51,687 bases of DNA from the NCBI GenBank assembly GCA_002478945.1, contig DLKM01000012.1:773-52459 (forward strand). The letters are read 5' to 3'. This document shows, piece after piece, positions 8,255-15,022 of the stretch. Position 1 is the stretch's first letter. Every line of letters starts with the position of its first letter. The notes under the pieces were generated by a model. It saw only the letters and a list, made by a program, of their open reading frames with translations. It was not told where the DNA came from and did no database searches. The translations under genes were made by a program, and so were the position numbers. Source of the DNA: Christensenella sp. UBA7588 (lineage in GTDB: Bacteria; Bacillota; Clostridia; Christensenellales; CAG-917).

Positions 8255-8291
8255 AAACGCCGTCTTATGCTTGCTGCAAAAAACGGCGTTT
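8255..8291 (-). terminator. Hairpin downstream of the 8377-8691 gene
   Basis: A 9-bp perfect stem AAACGCCGT / ACGGCGTTT with a 19-nt loop. It is downstream of the minus-strand gene ending at 8377. The T tract is weak, so termination is plausible but not certain. Confidence 0.5.
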
Positions 8292-8376
8292 AATTTTCAA
8301 AACTACTGTTTATATGTTAAAAACAATATGATAAAGTGTGTTTTATGCGATTTGTGATAACAACGTTATATTTGCA

Positions 8377-8691
8377 TCAGATTGCGGTTTGCTTTTCCAT
8401 ATAGTTTTTTACGCTGACGTAATCGGCGCACAATCCGATTATGTATCTTTGCTTTTCTTCGTGAGAAAGCGAGCGGAGAATTTTTTCGTCCGCAAGTTGC
8501 GCGACGGGGTTGGTTATGTTTTGACCTGCTCGTTTGAGCTTGTTGATTTTTACGTAAATCTCTTTTTGTCGGGGAGTTACGTTTCTCGGCGCAGTCAATT
8601 CGTCTTTGTCGTAAGCGTTGTTTCCAAGTCGGTTCTTCGCCGTTTTTGCAAGTGCGCGCAATGCGCAGTTTTTGTGTTTCGTATTGCTCAT
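8377..8691 (-). CDS. Small basic protein of unknown function
   Basis: A 104-aa soluble, Lys/Arg-rich, helical protein without signal or membrane segments. I chose the ATG at 8691 (MSNTKHKNCALRAL) because GGAGG sits 5 nt upstream of it; the ATG at 8703 lies before that site. The central part (VTPRQKEIYVKINKLKRAG) is strongly basic, so nucleic-acid binding is possible but unproven. It occupies the place after yabQ where Bacillus has divIC. It is not DivIC, because no membrane helix or coiled coil is present. An upstream extended -10 (TGCTATTAT) with a weak -35 suggests its own promoter. Confidence 0.7.
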   Translation of the reverse strand: MSNTKHKNCALRALAKTAKNRLGNNAYDKDELTAPRNVTPRQKEIYVKINKLKRAGQNITNPVAQLADEKILRSLSHEEKQRYIIGLCADYVSVKNYMEKQTAI

Positions 8692-8709
8692 AATTGCCTC
8701 CATAGCCCT

Positions 8710-8737
8710 ATAATAGCACGATTCTTTATCTATGGAA
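8710..8737 (-). promoter_or_regulatory. Possible promoter of the 8377-8691 gene
   Basis: TTCCAT (8737-8732), 16 nt, TATTAT (8715-8710) with an extended TGC immediately upstream of the -10. The weak -35 makes this a modest call. Confidence 0.4.
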
Positions 8738-8758
8738 GCGAGTCGGCAAAGAAAGACC

Positions 8759-9070
8759 TTATTCGTGCTTTTTTGTCTTTTTTCCTTTGCGCTTTTTTAT
8801 GCCTGCAACGAGAAACGGCGGCGCGCAAACGCCTGCCGCAAAAGCAAACGCGCCGTATAATTGAAATTTGCCCTGCATAATCCACTCTACGCAAGCGATA
8901 AATACGCCTGCGATACACAGCGTTGCGAACAGGTCGGTCAAAGCGCGCTCGAGAGGGCGCGCTTTTCTTAAATACAGCAATGCGAAAAGTCCCGCGGCAA
9001 GTCCTGCAAGAAAGCAGAACGCAAAGCATATCGCTTGCGATTTGGCGTTTGCGCCGAGATATATATTCAC
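8759..9070 (-). CDS. yabQ: Spore cortex biosynthesis membrane protein YabQ
   Basis: A 103-aa protein with about three to four hydrophobic segments and a Lys-rich C-terminal tail (KKRKGKKTKKHE). The first helices (AICFAFCFLAGLAAGLFALLY) and size fit the YabQ domain. YabQ is a mother-cell membrane protein of the forespore outer membrane needed for cortex formation in Bacillus. The identification rests mainly on its position: the start codon overlaps the yabP stop by four bases (ATGA), the conserved yabP-yabQ pair. Sequence similarity alone would be weak for such a small hydrophobic protein. It is shorter than the Bacillus protein but close to the domain core. Confidence 0.85.
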   Translation of the reverse strand: MNIYLGANAKSQAICFAFCFLAGLAAGLFALLYLRKARPLERALTDLFATLCIAGVFIACVEWIMQGKFQLYGAFAFAAGVCAPPFLVAGIKKRKGKKTKKHE

Positions 9071-9408
9071 TTGAACAAACGTTTTGCGAACGACGTCGGA
9101 GAAGATTGCGCGCTGTATTTGAGCGAATTGATTTGTCCGCTTATCTGCAACGTGCCGTTGTCCACGTCGAGATTCTTGACCGCAAGGTCGGTTCCGGAAA
9201 TCGTAAGCGTTTCTCCCTCGAGACGAACGACGACGGTCTTGTCCGTAAACGTCGGAACGTCCACGACTCCCGTCATAGACACGGAATGAAGGTGGTCAAG
9301 CTCGATTTTGTGAGGGGATTTTGCTTTTTGCGTGCCGTCCGAGGATTTGGACTGGGTTTTTATCGGTGCGGTCGTTCGTGCATTCGGCGAAGATTTTGAA
9401 AATTCCAT
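9067..9408 (-). CDS. yabP: Sporulation protein YabP
   Basis: A 113-aa protein with a disordered Ser/Lys-rich N-terminal extension (1-32) and the YabP/YqfC domain: HKIELDHLHSVSMTGVVDV, then RLEGETLTISGTDLAVKNLD and GTLQISGQINSLKYS. Family members act in the mother cell during spore cortex assembly. Ribosome binding site AGGAGT lies before the ATG. The leader carries a GCGC/GCGC hairpin with a GCAA loop. A sequence with sigma-E-like spacing lies about 37-65 nt upstream. The overlap with yabQ shows translational coupling. Confidence 0.93.
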   Translation of the reverse strand: MEFSKSSPNARTTAPIKTQSKSSDGTQKAKSPHKIELDHLHSVSMTGVVDVPTFTDKTVVVRLEGETLTISGTDLAVKNLDVDNGTLQISGQINSLKYSAQSSPTSFAKRLFK

Positions 9409-9420
9409 ATTACTCCTCTT

Positions 9421-9432
9421 GCGCTTGCGCGC
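9421..9432 (-). promoter_or_regulatory. GCGC-type 5' leader hairpin of yabP
   Basis: On the minus strand, GCGC - GCAA - GCGC forms a short stem with a GNRA-type tetraloop just before the ribosome binding site. It is one of five similar leader hairpins in the window. Confidence 0.4.
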
Positions 9433-9438
9433 TTTTCA

Positions 9439-9467
9439 TTGACAATAATATTAAAAGAGAATAAAAT
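9439..9467 (+). promoter_or_regulatory. Sigma-A promoter of the acyltransferase-like gene
   Basis: A perfect TTGACA (9439-9444), a 17-nt spacer and TAAAAT (9462-9467), about 50 nt before the start codon at 9519. Confidence 0.75.
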
Positions 9468-9473
9468 ATATTC
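9445..9473 (-). promoter_or_regulatory. Candidate sigma-E promoter of yabP-yabQ
   Basis: On the minus strand GAATATA (9473-9467), 14 nt, AATATTAT (9452-9445), compared with the sigma-E consensus KMATATT-N14-CATACANT. It overlaps the divergent sigma-A promoter, and the AT-rich context makes chance matches easy. Confidence 0.35.
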
Positions 9474-9488
9474 CACAAAAACAACGAA

Positions 9489-9505
9489 CGGCGCCGCGTG
9501 CGCCG
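9489..9505 (+). promoter_or_regulatory. GCGC-type 5' leader hairpin
   Basis: A 6-bp stem CGGCGC / GCGCCG with loop CGCGT, between the promoter and the ribosome binding site of the gene starting at 9519. It is one of five similar leader hairpins. Confidence 0.5.
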
Positions 9506-9518
9506 CCTGAGGAAATCA

Positions 9519-10775
9519 ATGAGCAAATCCAAAGCGACCGCAAAAGAAAAAAAGCGTTTTGCAATCGACCAATCGGCAAAATACTATCCGATTATGTCGA
9601 CTAAAAAAGCGCAGAGTTTGTTTTGCGTCTCCGCAAAGATGTTCGACGAGGTTGACAGAGACGTTCTCGAAGTCGCGCTCAACGACGTGTTGAACCGCTT
9701 TCAAGCCTACAAAGTACGTCTTAAAAAGGGATATGCGTGGCACTTTTTCGAGCATAACGACGCGCCCGCGAAAGTGTTTGACAACGAAGCCTTGCTAAAG
9801 CCCATAAACCCCGAAGATACCAACGGATATTGGTTTAGGCTGAGCGCGGTGGACAAGTATATAAAACTCGAGATGTTTCACGCGCTTGCGGACGGCAACG
9901 GAGCGTTGACGTTTTTGAAAAGCATCGTGAAAAGGTATCGCCAACTTTGCGGATTCGAAGTCGAGGACGACGACGTAATCGATTGGCAGAGCAGTCCTTA
10001 CGAGGAAGAATTCGAGGACAGTTTCGAGAAAAACTACAAGCCTATTTCTTTCGGTCAAATGAATCTCAAAGCGTTGGCAGGCAAAGTTCCGCATCGCATA
10101 GAAGGCACGATGTCCAGAAGCGGTTATCAAAGCAGCGAAGCGGTTGCCGACGCAAGCGATATAGTCGCTCGAGCAAAAGAAATCGGCGTCACTTTCACGA
10201 CTTATCTTACGGGCGCGCTTGCGTTTGCGATAGAAAAAACTTACGCCAACAAAAAGCCCATTGCGATAATGGTGCCTGTAAATCTCAGGGCGTTGTATCC
10301 CTCAAAAACTATGCGCAATTTCGTCACTTTCGCAAGAATAGTGTTTTTGCCCTCGACGTGTACGAGCGTGGAATCTTGCGCAAAAGAGGCGTATAGACAG
10401 CTCAAAATCGAGACTTCGAAAGACAAGCTCGACGCGTTTATCTCAACGACGGTACGCGCACAGAAAAACTGGCTGCTGAAATCGCTTCCGCTGTTTGTGA
10501 AAACCGCGCTTATACGATTCGGCAAACTGTTTATGAGGTCTCGCCAGACGATGATTTTCAGCAATCTCGGCAACGTGGTGTCTCCCGACGAAATGGGCGT
10601 TGACAGATACATTCTCAATATGAACGTGTCCAAAAACAACGTGCAGAATCTCGGCGCGATAACCACCAACGGAAAAACGAATCTCGAGTTTACCCGTTAC
10701 ATCAAAGAAAACGATTTGCCCGACGCATTTTACGATTTGCTCGAGCAGAAAGGTATAAAACTGCAAAGAAACTGA
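9519..10775 (+). CDS. CoA-dependent acyltransferase-like protein (HxxxD superfamily)
   Basis: A 418-aa cytoplasmic protein of the condensation/chloramphenicol-acetyltransferase/alcohol-acetyltransferase superfamily. The key motif is His121-x3-Asp125 in FHALADGNGALTFLK. The second half keeps the typical solvent-channel segments: MVPVNLRALYPSKTMRNF, and FSNLGNVVSP near residue 350, like the DFGWG-region loop of this fold. Acceptor and donor are unknown; such stand-alone proteins acylate alcohols, sugars or lipids. I start at 9519 (MSKSKATAKE) because GAGG sits 5 nt upstream, whereas the ATG at 9498 lies inside the leader hairpin. alaS follows after 32 nt, so the two may share a transcript. Confidence 0.82.
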   Translation: MSKSKATAKEKKRFAIDQSAKYYPIMSTKKAQSLFCVSAKMFDEVDRDVLEVALNDVLNRFQAYKVRLKKGYAWHFFEHNDAPAKVFDNEALLKPINPEDTNGYWFRLSAVDKYIKLEMFHALADGNGALTFLKSIVKRYRQLCGFEVEDDDVIDWQSSPYEEEFEDSFEKNYKPISFGQMNLKALAGKVPHRIEGTMSRSGYQSSEAVADASDIVARAKEIGVTFTTYLTGALAFAIEKTYANKKPIAIMVPVNLRALYPSKTMRNFVTFARIVFLPSTCTSVESCAKEAYRQLKIETSKDKLDAFISTTVRAQKNWLLKSLPLFVKTALIRFGKLFMRSRQTMIFSNLGNVVSPDEMGVDRYILNMNVSKNNVQNLGAITTNGKTNLEFTRYIKENDLPDAFYDLLEQKGIKLQRN

Positions 10776-10807
10776 CTTTGCGTGCAAAAGAGTATAAAGA
10801 GGTATTT

Positions 10808-12598
10808 ATGAAACAACTCAATTCAAGCGAACTTCGCAAAATGTATCTTGATTTTTACAAGTCGAAAGGTCACGCCGTGATAGGCTCTGCGTCTCTTATT
10901 CCCGAGAACGACCCGACCGTTTTGTTTACGACGGCAGGTATGCATCCGCTCGTTCCGTATCTTTTGGGCGAGAAGCATCCGGCAGGCAATCGTCTTACGG
11001 ACGTGCAGATTTGCGTGCGCACGGGCGACATCGACGAAGTGGGCGACGCGACGCATTGCACGTTTTTCGAGATGCTCGGAAGATGGTCGCTCGGCGATTA
11101 TTTCAAGGAATATGCGATTGCTTGTTCTTACGATTTTCTTCTCAATCATCTCGAATTCGACAAAGATAAATTTGCCGTGACGGTTTTTGCCGGCGACGAG
11201 GATTGCCCCAGAGACGAGGAAAGCGCGTCTTACTGGAAAGCGCAAGGCATCCCCGAGGACCATATTTTCTACTGCAACAAAAAGCACAACTGGTGGGGTC
11301 CTGCAGGTATTACGGGTCCGTGCGGTCCGGATACCGAAATGTTTATCGACACGGGCAAACCCAAGTGCTGCGACGAGTGTTCTCCTGCGTGCGACTGCGG
11401 AAAATACGTTGAAATCGGCAACGACGTCTTTATGCAATATTTCAAAAACGCCGACGGCACGTTCTCTCCGCTTGCGCAAAAGAACGTGGACGAGGGTATG
11501 GGACTTGAAAGAATGCTTTGCATTCTCAACGGTTATAAATCCGTGTACGAAACGGACTTGTTCAGTTTTGCGATTGAAAAACTCGAGCAGTTGAGCGGCA
11601 AAAAGTACGGCGAGGACGAACAAACCACCGTCGCAATGCGCATAATCGCAGACCACACTCGTACCGCAACGTTCCTGTTGGGAGACGTCAAAGCGGTGTC
11701 TCCGTCCAACGTCGACCAAGGCTACGTTTTGCGTCGTCTTATTCGCAGAGCGATGAGATATTGCCGCACGCTCGGCATCGACGACAGCGCGCTTGTGGAA
11801 CTTGCAAAACTTTACGTTGCAAAATATCAAGAAGCATATCCGTATATCAAAGAGAACGAAGAAAGAATCGTGACCGAACTCGAGGCGGAGAAGAATAAGT
11901 TTGCAAAGACTATCGAACAAGGTCTCAAAGAATTCGATAAAATAGTCGCGCACCTTCCGCAAGGAATGACGGTTTTCCCCGGCAAGACGGCGTTCAGGCT
12001 TTACGACACTTACGGTTTCCCCATCGAGATGACGGAGGAACTCGCAAAAGAAAAAGGTTATACGCTCGACAGAGCAGGTTACGACAAAGCGTTCGGCGAG
12101 CATCAGGCACTCAGCAAGGCAGGCGCGGAACAAAAGTTTAAGGGCGGTCTTGCAGACGGCGGAGAGCTTACGGCAAGACTCCATAGCGCGACGCACCTTC
12201 TCAACGCAGCACTTAAAATCGTTCTCCACGACGATTCCATTCAACAAAGAGGAAGCAATATTACTTCCGAAAGACTTCGTTTCGACTTCAACTTCCCGCG
12301 TCCTCTCACGCAAGACGAAATCGCGCAAGTCGAGAAAATCGTAAACGACGAAATCGCAAAAGACAGCGAAGTCAAGCTCGAAGAAATGTCCGTCGAAGAA
12401 GCCAAAAAACAAGGCGCAATCGGTGTGTTCGACAATCGTTACGGCGACGTCGTAAAAGTGTATACAATCGGCATTTCAAAAGAAATCTGCGGCGGTCCGC
12501 ACGCAAAACGCACGGGCGAACTCGGAAAATTCCGCATCGTGAAAGAACAAAGTTCGTCTGCGGGAATCAGACGTATCAAAGCGGTTTTGGAGTATTGA
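10808..12598 (+). CDS. alaS: Alanyl-tRNA synthetase, short form lacking the C-terminal DHHA1/C-Ala domain
   Basis: Charges tRNA-Ala. The 596-aa protein (start at MKQLNSSELRKMYLDF, with AGAGG just upstream) has the class II catalytic core (LFTTAGMHPLVPYLLG; HCTFFEMLGRWSLGDYFK; the GLERM segment) and a complete editing domain with the four zinc/editing residues HSATH and CGGPH. It ends at AGIRRIKAVLEY, where ordinary enzymes of about 870 aa continue into the DHHA1/C-Ala region. A Cys-rich insertion (CCDECSPACDCG, near residue 190) could bind a metal. The WSLGDYFK wording recalls short AlaRS of candidate phyla, from memory. It seems intact rather than broken, since all motifs are kept. Immediately followed by a PHP phosphatase gene. 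Confidence 0.93.
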   Translation: MKQLNSSELRKMYLDFYKSKGHAVIGSASLIPENDPTVLFTTAGMHPLVPYLLGEKHPAGNRLTDVQICVRTGDIDEVGDATHCTFFEMLGRWSLGDYFKEYAIACSYDFLLNHLEFDKDKFAVTVFAGDEDCPRDEESASYWKAQGIPEDHIFYCNKKHNWWGPAGITGPCGPDTEMFIDTGKPKCCDECSPACDCGKYVEIGNDVFMQYFKNADGTFSPLAQKNVDEGMGLERMLCILNGYKSVYETDLFSFAIEKLEQLSGKKYGEDEQTTVAMRIIADHTRTATFLLGDVKAVSPSNVDQGYVLRRLIRRAMRYCRTLGIDDSALVELAKLYVAKYQEAYPYIKENEERIVTELEAEKNKFAKTIEQGLKEFDKIVAHLPQGMTVFPGKTAFRLYDTYGFPIEMTEELAKEKGYTLDRAGYDKAFGEHQALSKAGAEQKFKGGLADGGELTARLHSATHLLNAALKIVLHDDSIQQRGSNITSERLRFDFNFPRPLTQDEIAQVEKIVNDEIAKDSEVKLEEMSVEEAKKQGAIGVFDNRYGDVVKVYTIGISKEICGGPHAKRTGELGKFRIVKEQSSSAGIRRIKAVLEY

Positions 12599-12599
12599 T

Positions 12600-13415
12600 A
12601 TGAGATGTGACACTCACGTTCACACCCGCAATTCGCACGACGGCAAACTGCCGATACAGACAATCGTTGACCTTGCTCAAAAGCAAGGTCTTTGCTATCT
12701 TGCGACTACGGACCATCTCGATTACGATTTCGAATACGGCAAAAACAAGGCTCCGATAAAGTGGCCCGCGCTTGATTTGCCCGAATACTACAAAGAGTGG
12801 CAAAATGCAAAATCGGCACTTAATAACGACGAAAACAACAGATTAAACCTTTGTTTCGGCATAGAAGCAAGTTACGATAAAAGCGCGAAAGCCAAAGAAA
12901 AGTACAAGGAAATCATATCGAAATATCCGTTTGACGTCGTGATAAATTCCGTGCATTGCGTGGACGGTTACGACGTGTATTTCAAGATGGCGTTTTTGTT
13001 CAAACGCAAAAAACACGTTTATAAGAGATACCTCGAAACCATACTCGAAAGCCTCGACGCACCTTATCCGTACGATGTAGTCGCGCACATCGGATATATC
13101 GCTCACGGCGCGCCGTACAGAGACAAAACGTTGAGATACGAGGATTTTCCAAGCGAGATAGACGCAATTCTCAAAGGCATTATCCAAAGAGGAAAAGCGA
13201 TGGAAGTCAACTTCCACCACGATATGGCTCCCGGCAGGGATATTATCCAAAGGTACTACGATTTGGGCGGAAGAAAAATCAGTTACGGCTCGGACGCGCA
13301 CCGAGGAGATATTTGCAAAAACTTCGACGAGGCTTGCGCTATGCTCAAAGAGATAGGCTTTACTCATCTTAGTACTTTCGTGCAACATAACGAAGTGCTT
13401 GTCCCCATCGAATAA
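12600..13415 (+). CDS. PHP-domain phosphoesterase, histidinol-phosphatase (HisJ) family
   Basis: A 271-aa metal-dependent phosphatase. It shows the PHP metal ligands in order: DTHVHTRNSHDG, TDHLD, GIEAS, NSVHCVDG, VVAHIGYI, EVNFHH and SYGSDAHRGD. The closest pattern is the HisJ/HisK histidinol-phosphate phosphatase family, but there are no other histidine genes nearby. A different phosphate ester (sugar or nucleotide) is therefore possible. The ATG follows the alaS stop by one base, with GGAG provided by the alaS 3' end, so it is translationally coupled. A strong terminator ends the unit. Confidence 0.85.
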   Translation: MRCDTHVHTRNSHDGKLPIQTIVDLAQKQGLCYLATTDHLDYDFEYGKNKAPIKWPALDLPEYYKEWQNAKSALNNDENNRLNLCFGIEASYDKSAKAKEKYKEIISKYPFDVVINSVHCVDGYDVYFKMAFLFKRKKHVYKRYLETILESLDAPYPYDVVAHIGYIAHGAPYRDKTLRYEDFPSEIDAILKGIIQRGKAMEVNFHHDMAPGRDIIQRYYDLGGRKISYGSDAHRGDICKNFDEACAMLKEIGFTHLSTFVQHNEVLVPIE

Positions 13416-13421
13416 AAGAAG

Positions 13422-13452
13422 AAACGATTTCCGAGAGGAAGTCGTTTTTTTG
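13422..13452 (+). terminator. Rho-independent terminator after the PHP gene
   Basis: An 11-bp stem AAACGATTTCC / GGAAGTCGTTT (one G-T pair) with a GAGA loop, followed by a run of T. Confidence 0.9.
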
Positions 13453-13557
13453 CGTGCGAAAACCGAATATAAACGCAAGCGGGGCGGATAATAACCCAAA
13501 GACGAATAATTTAGGATGCTCGGAAACTAATTGATAGCAAAAAATTTCCGCGCAGGG

Positions 13558-13586
13558 TTGACTAATTATAAAACATAGTATATATT
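13558..13586 (+). promoter_or_regulatory. Sigma-A promoter of the AmaP-like gene and greA
   Basis: TTGACT (13558-13563), 17 nt, TATATT (13581-13586), about 50 nt before the ATG at 13636. The stretch 13453-13557 upstream shows no gene. Confidence 0.75.
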
Positions 13587-13596
13587 AAATAAACGG

Positions 13597-13619
13597 CGAG
13601 GGCGCAATGCGCGCGCTCG
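13597..13619 (+). promoter_or_regulatory. GCGC-type 5' leader hairpin
   Basis: An outer stem CGAG/CTCG and an inner stem GCGC/GCGC around an AAT loop, right at the predicted 5' end of the transcript and before the ribosome binding site AGAGGTG. Confidence 0.5.
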
Positions 13620-13635
13620 AAATCAGAGGTGTATT

Positions 13636-14424
13636 ATGAAAAAGAATCTTGAAAAAATCTTTGCATCTTGTTCCATCGTGGTCGCACTTATACTCATTAT
13701 GGTGTTGGTAGTCGCGGCTTTCGGCGGTATTAAAACGGACGAATTCGACAGCAAATTGGTCAGAGGCTTGATTATCACTTTGGCAATACTATACGCGCTT
13801 TTGGCGGTCGTATCGTTGGTGCTTGTGTTCATCAACAATGACGTTGTGAAAGACATCACTCTGCGTCAGGAAAAGGGCGGTTCCGTCAAGGTCACGTCTA
13901 AGGTTATCGCAAAACTCGTCAAACAAACGAGCAAGCAAATCGAAGGCGTCAAGTGCCAAAAGGTTACGCTTGTCAACGACGAATACGGCGTGCGTCTCAA
14001 AGTCAACGTCAAGGTCACAGACAAAGACGTCGTAGAGGCGGAAACTTATTTGCGCGCTTTGCTCGAAGATATGTTTACGGGCGAATTCGGATTCAGATTC
14101 AGCTCTATAGAAATCAAGGTTATGGCACTCACGCCCAAATATAAAGCGGACGAAGCCGACATTCAAGCCAAGGTTGAAGCTAAACTTGCTCAACTCAGAG
14201 CCGAAAACGGAGAGGAAAACGTCGAAAATACGGAAAATTCCGATAACGTCGAAAACGTTGAGGAAGCAACCGAAAACGTAACGGACGACGCACCGCAAAC
14301 CGAAGAAGTCGCGGTTGACGAAGAACAAGTTTCAAGCGACGACGAGCAAGCTCAAGACGAGCAATCCGAAGAACAGGCGGACGAGCAAGGCGACGAAGAA
14401 AACGTCGACGAAACAGAGGAATAA
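13636..14424 (+). CDS. AmaP-like membrane protein (alkaline shock membrane anchor) with acidic tail
   Basis: A 262-aa protein with two N-terminal membrane helices (about 8-30 and 43-67). A compact alpha/beta domain follows (about 75-170; TLRQEKGGSVKVTSKVIAKL, then GVRLKVNVKVTDKDVV) that resembles Asp23/Gls24-type domains. A very acidic, Glu/Asp/Gln-rich tail runs from about 185 to 262. AmaP proteins anchor Asp23 at the membrane and are linked to cell-envelope stress. No asp23 gene is adjacent. The tail has low complexity and is expected to be disordered. It has its own sigma-A promoter and a leader hairpin, with greA 42 nt downstream. The family assignment is by topology and domain pattern. 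Confidence 0.72.
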   Translation: MKKNLEKIFASCSIVVALILIMVLVVAAFGGIKTDEFDSKLVRGLIITLAILYALLAVVSLVLVFINNDVVKDITLRQEKGGSVKVTSKVIAKLVKQTSKQIEGVKCQKVTLVNDEYGVRLKVNVKVTDKDVVEAETYLRALLEDMFTGEFGFRFSSIEIKVMALTPKYKADEADIQAKVEAKLAQLRAENGEENVENTENSDNVENVEEATENVTDDAPQTEEVAVDEEQVSSDDEQAQDEQSEEQADEQGDEENVDETEE

Positions 14425-14466
14425 TCTCAATAATCATAGTGCGGAGCAATCCGCCGGAGGAATATA

Positions 14467-14946
14467 ATGAAAGAAGTTTATCTTACTCAGGAAGGTCTTG
14501 AGGAATTAAAGCAAAGACTTGATTATCTTATCGTTTATTTGCGTGGCGACGTCGCAAAGAAATTGCAACACGCTCGCGAACTCGGAGACTTGTCCGAAAA
14601 CGCAGAATACGACGCTGCGAAACAAGAGGAAAGCCAAGTTGCGGCTGAAATCAAGGACCTCGAAGAACGCATCAAAAACGCCGTCATCATCGAAAAGAGC
14701 GGCACGCACAAGGTGTCTATCGGCAACACGATTACCGTGGAGTATCTCGGCGAAGTAGATGAGGGCGAGGAACGCGTGATGCAATTCCAACTCGTCGGCG
14801 AGACAGAAGCGGATTATGCAAAAGGCAAAATCAGCAACGAATCTCCTCTCGGCAAAGCGATTCTCGGCAGAAAGAGCGGAGAAGTGGTCAGATTCAAGAC
14901 TGCTCAAGGCGGCGTCGAAGAATATAAAGTCATCAGCATCAAATAA
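14467..14946 (+). CDS. greA: Transcription elongation factor GreA
   Basis: Rescues backtracked RNA polymerase by stimulating cleavage of the transcript's 3' end. At 159 aa it has the normal length. Residues 1-75 form the antiparallel coiled coil; its tip has the acidic GDLSENAEYDAAK motif that reaches into the polymerase secondary channel. Residues about 80-159 form the FKBP-like C-terminal domain (SPLGKAILGRKSGEVV). Ribosome binding site GGAGG lies 6 nt before the ATG. It is flanked by the AmaP-like gene and lysS; greA-lysS is a frequent neighbour pair in clostridia. A hairpin separates it from lysS. Confidence 0.97.
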   Translation: MKEVYLTQEGLEELKQRLDYLIVYLRGDVAKKLQHARELGDLSENAEYDAAKQEESQVAAEIKDLEERIKNAVIIEKSGTHKVSIGNTITVEYLGEVDEGEERVMQFQLVGETEADYAKGKISNESPLGKAILGRKSGEVVRFKTAQGGVEEYKVISIK

Positions 14947-14981
14947 TCGTATTTAGGCAAACGTACATCGAAGATGTATTC

Positions 14982-15000
14982 TACGCCCTTTTCGGGCGTA
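14982..15000 (+). terminator. Intercistronic hairpin between greA and lysS (terminator or attenuator)
   Basis: A 7-bp stem TACGCCC / GGGCGTA with loop TTTTC, followed by ACTTATTTTT. It may attenuate read-through into lysS. Confidence 0.6.
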
Positions 15001-15022
15001 ACTTATTTTTGAGAGAAACGAA

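Noticed and set aside
8377..8691. The small gene downstream of yabQ as divIC
   Set aside because: DivIC has a membrane helix and a coiled coil; this protein has neither.
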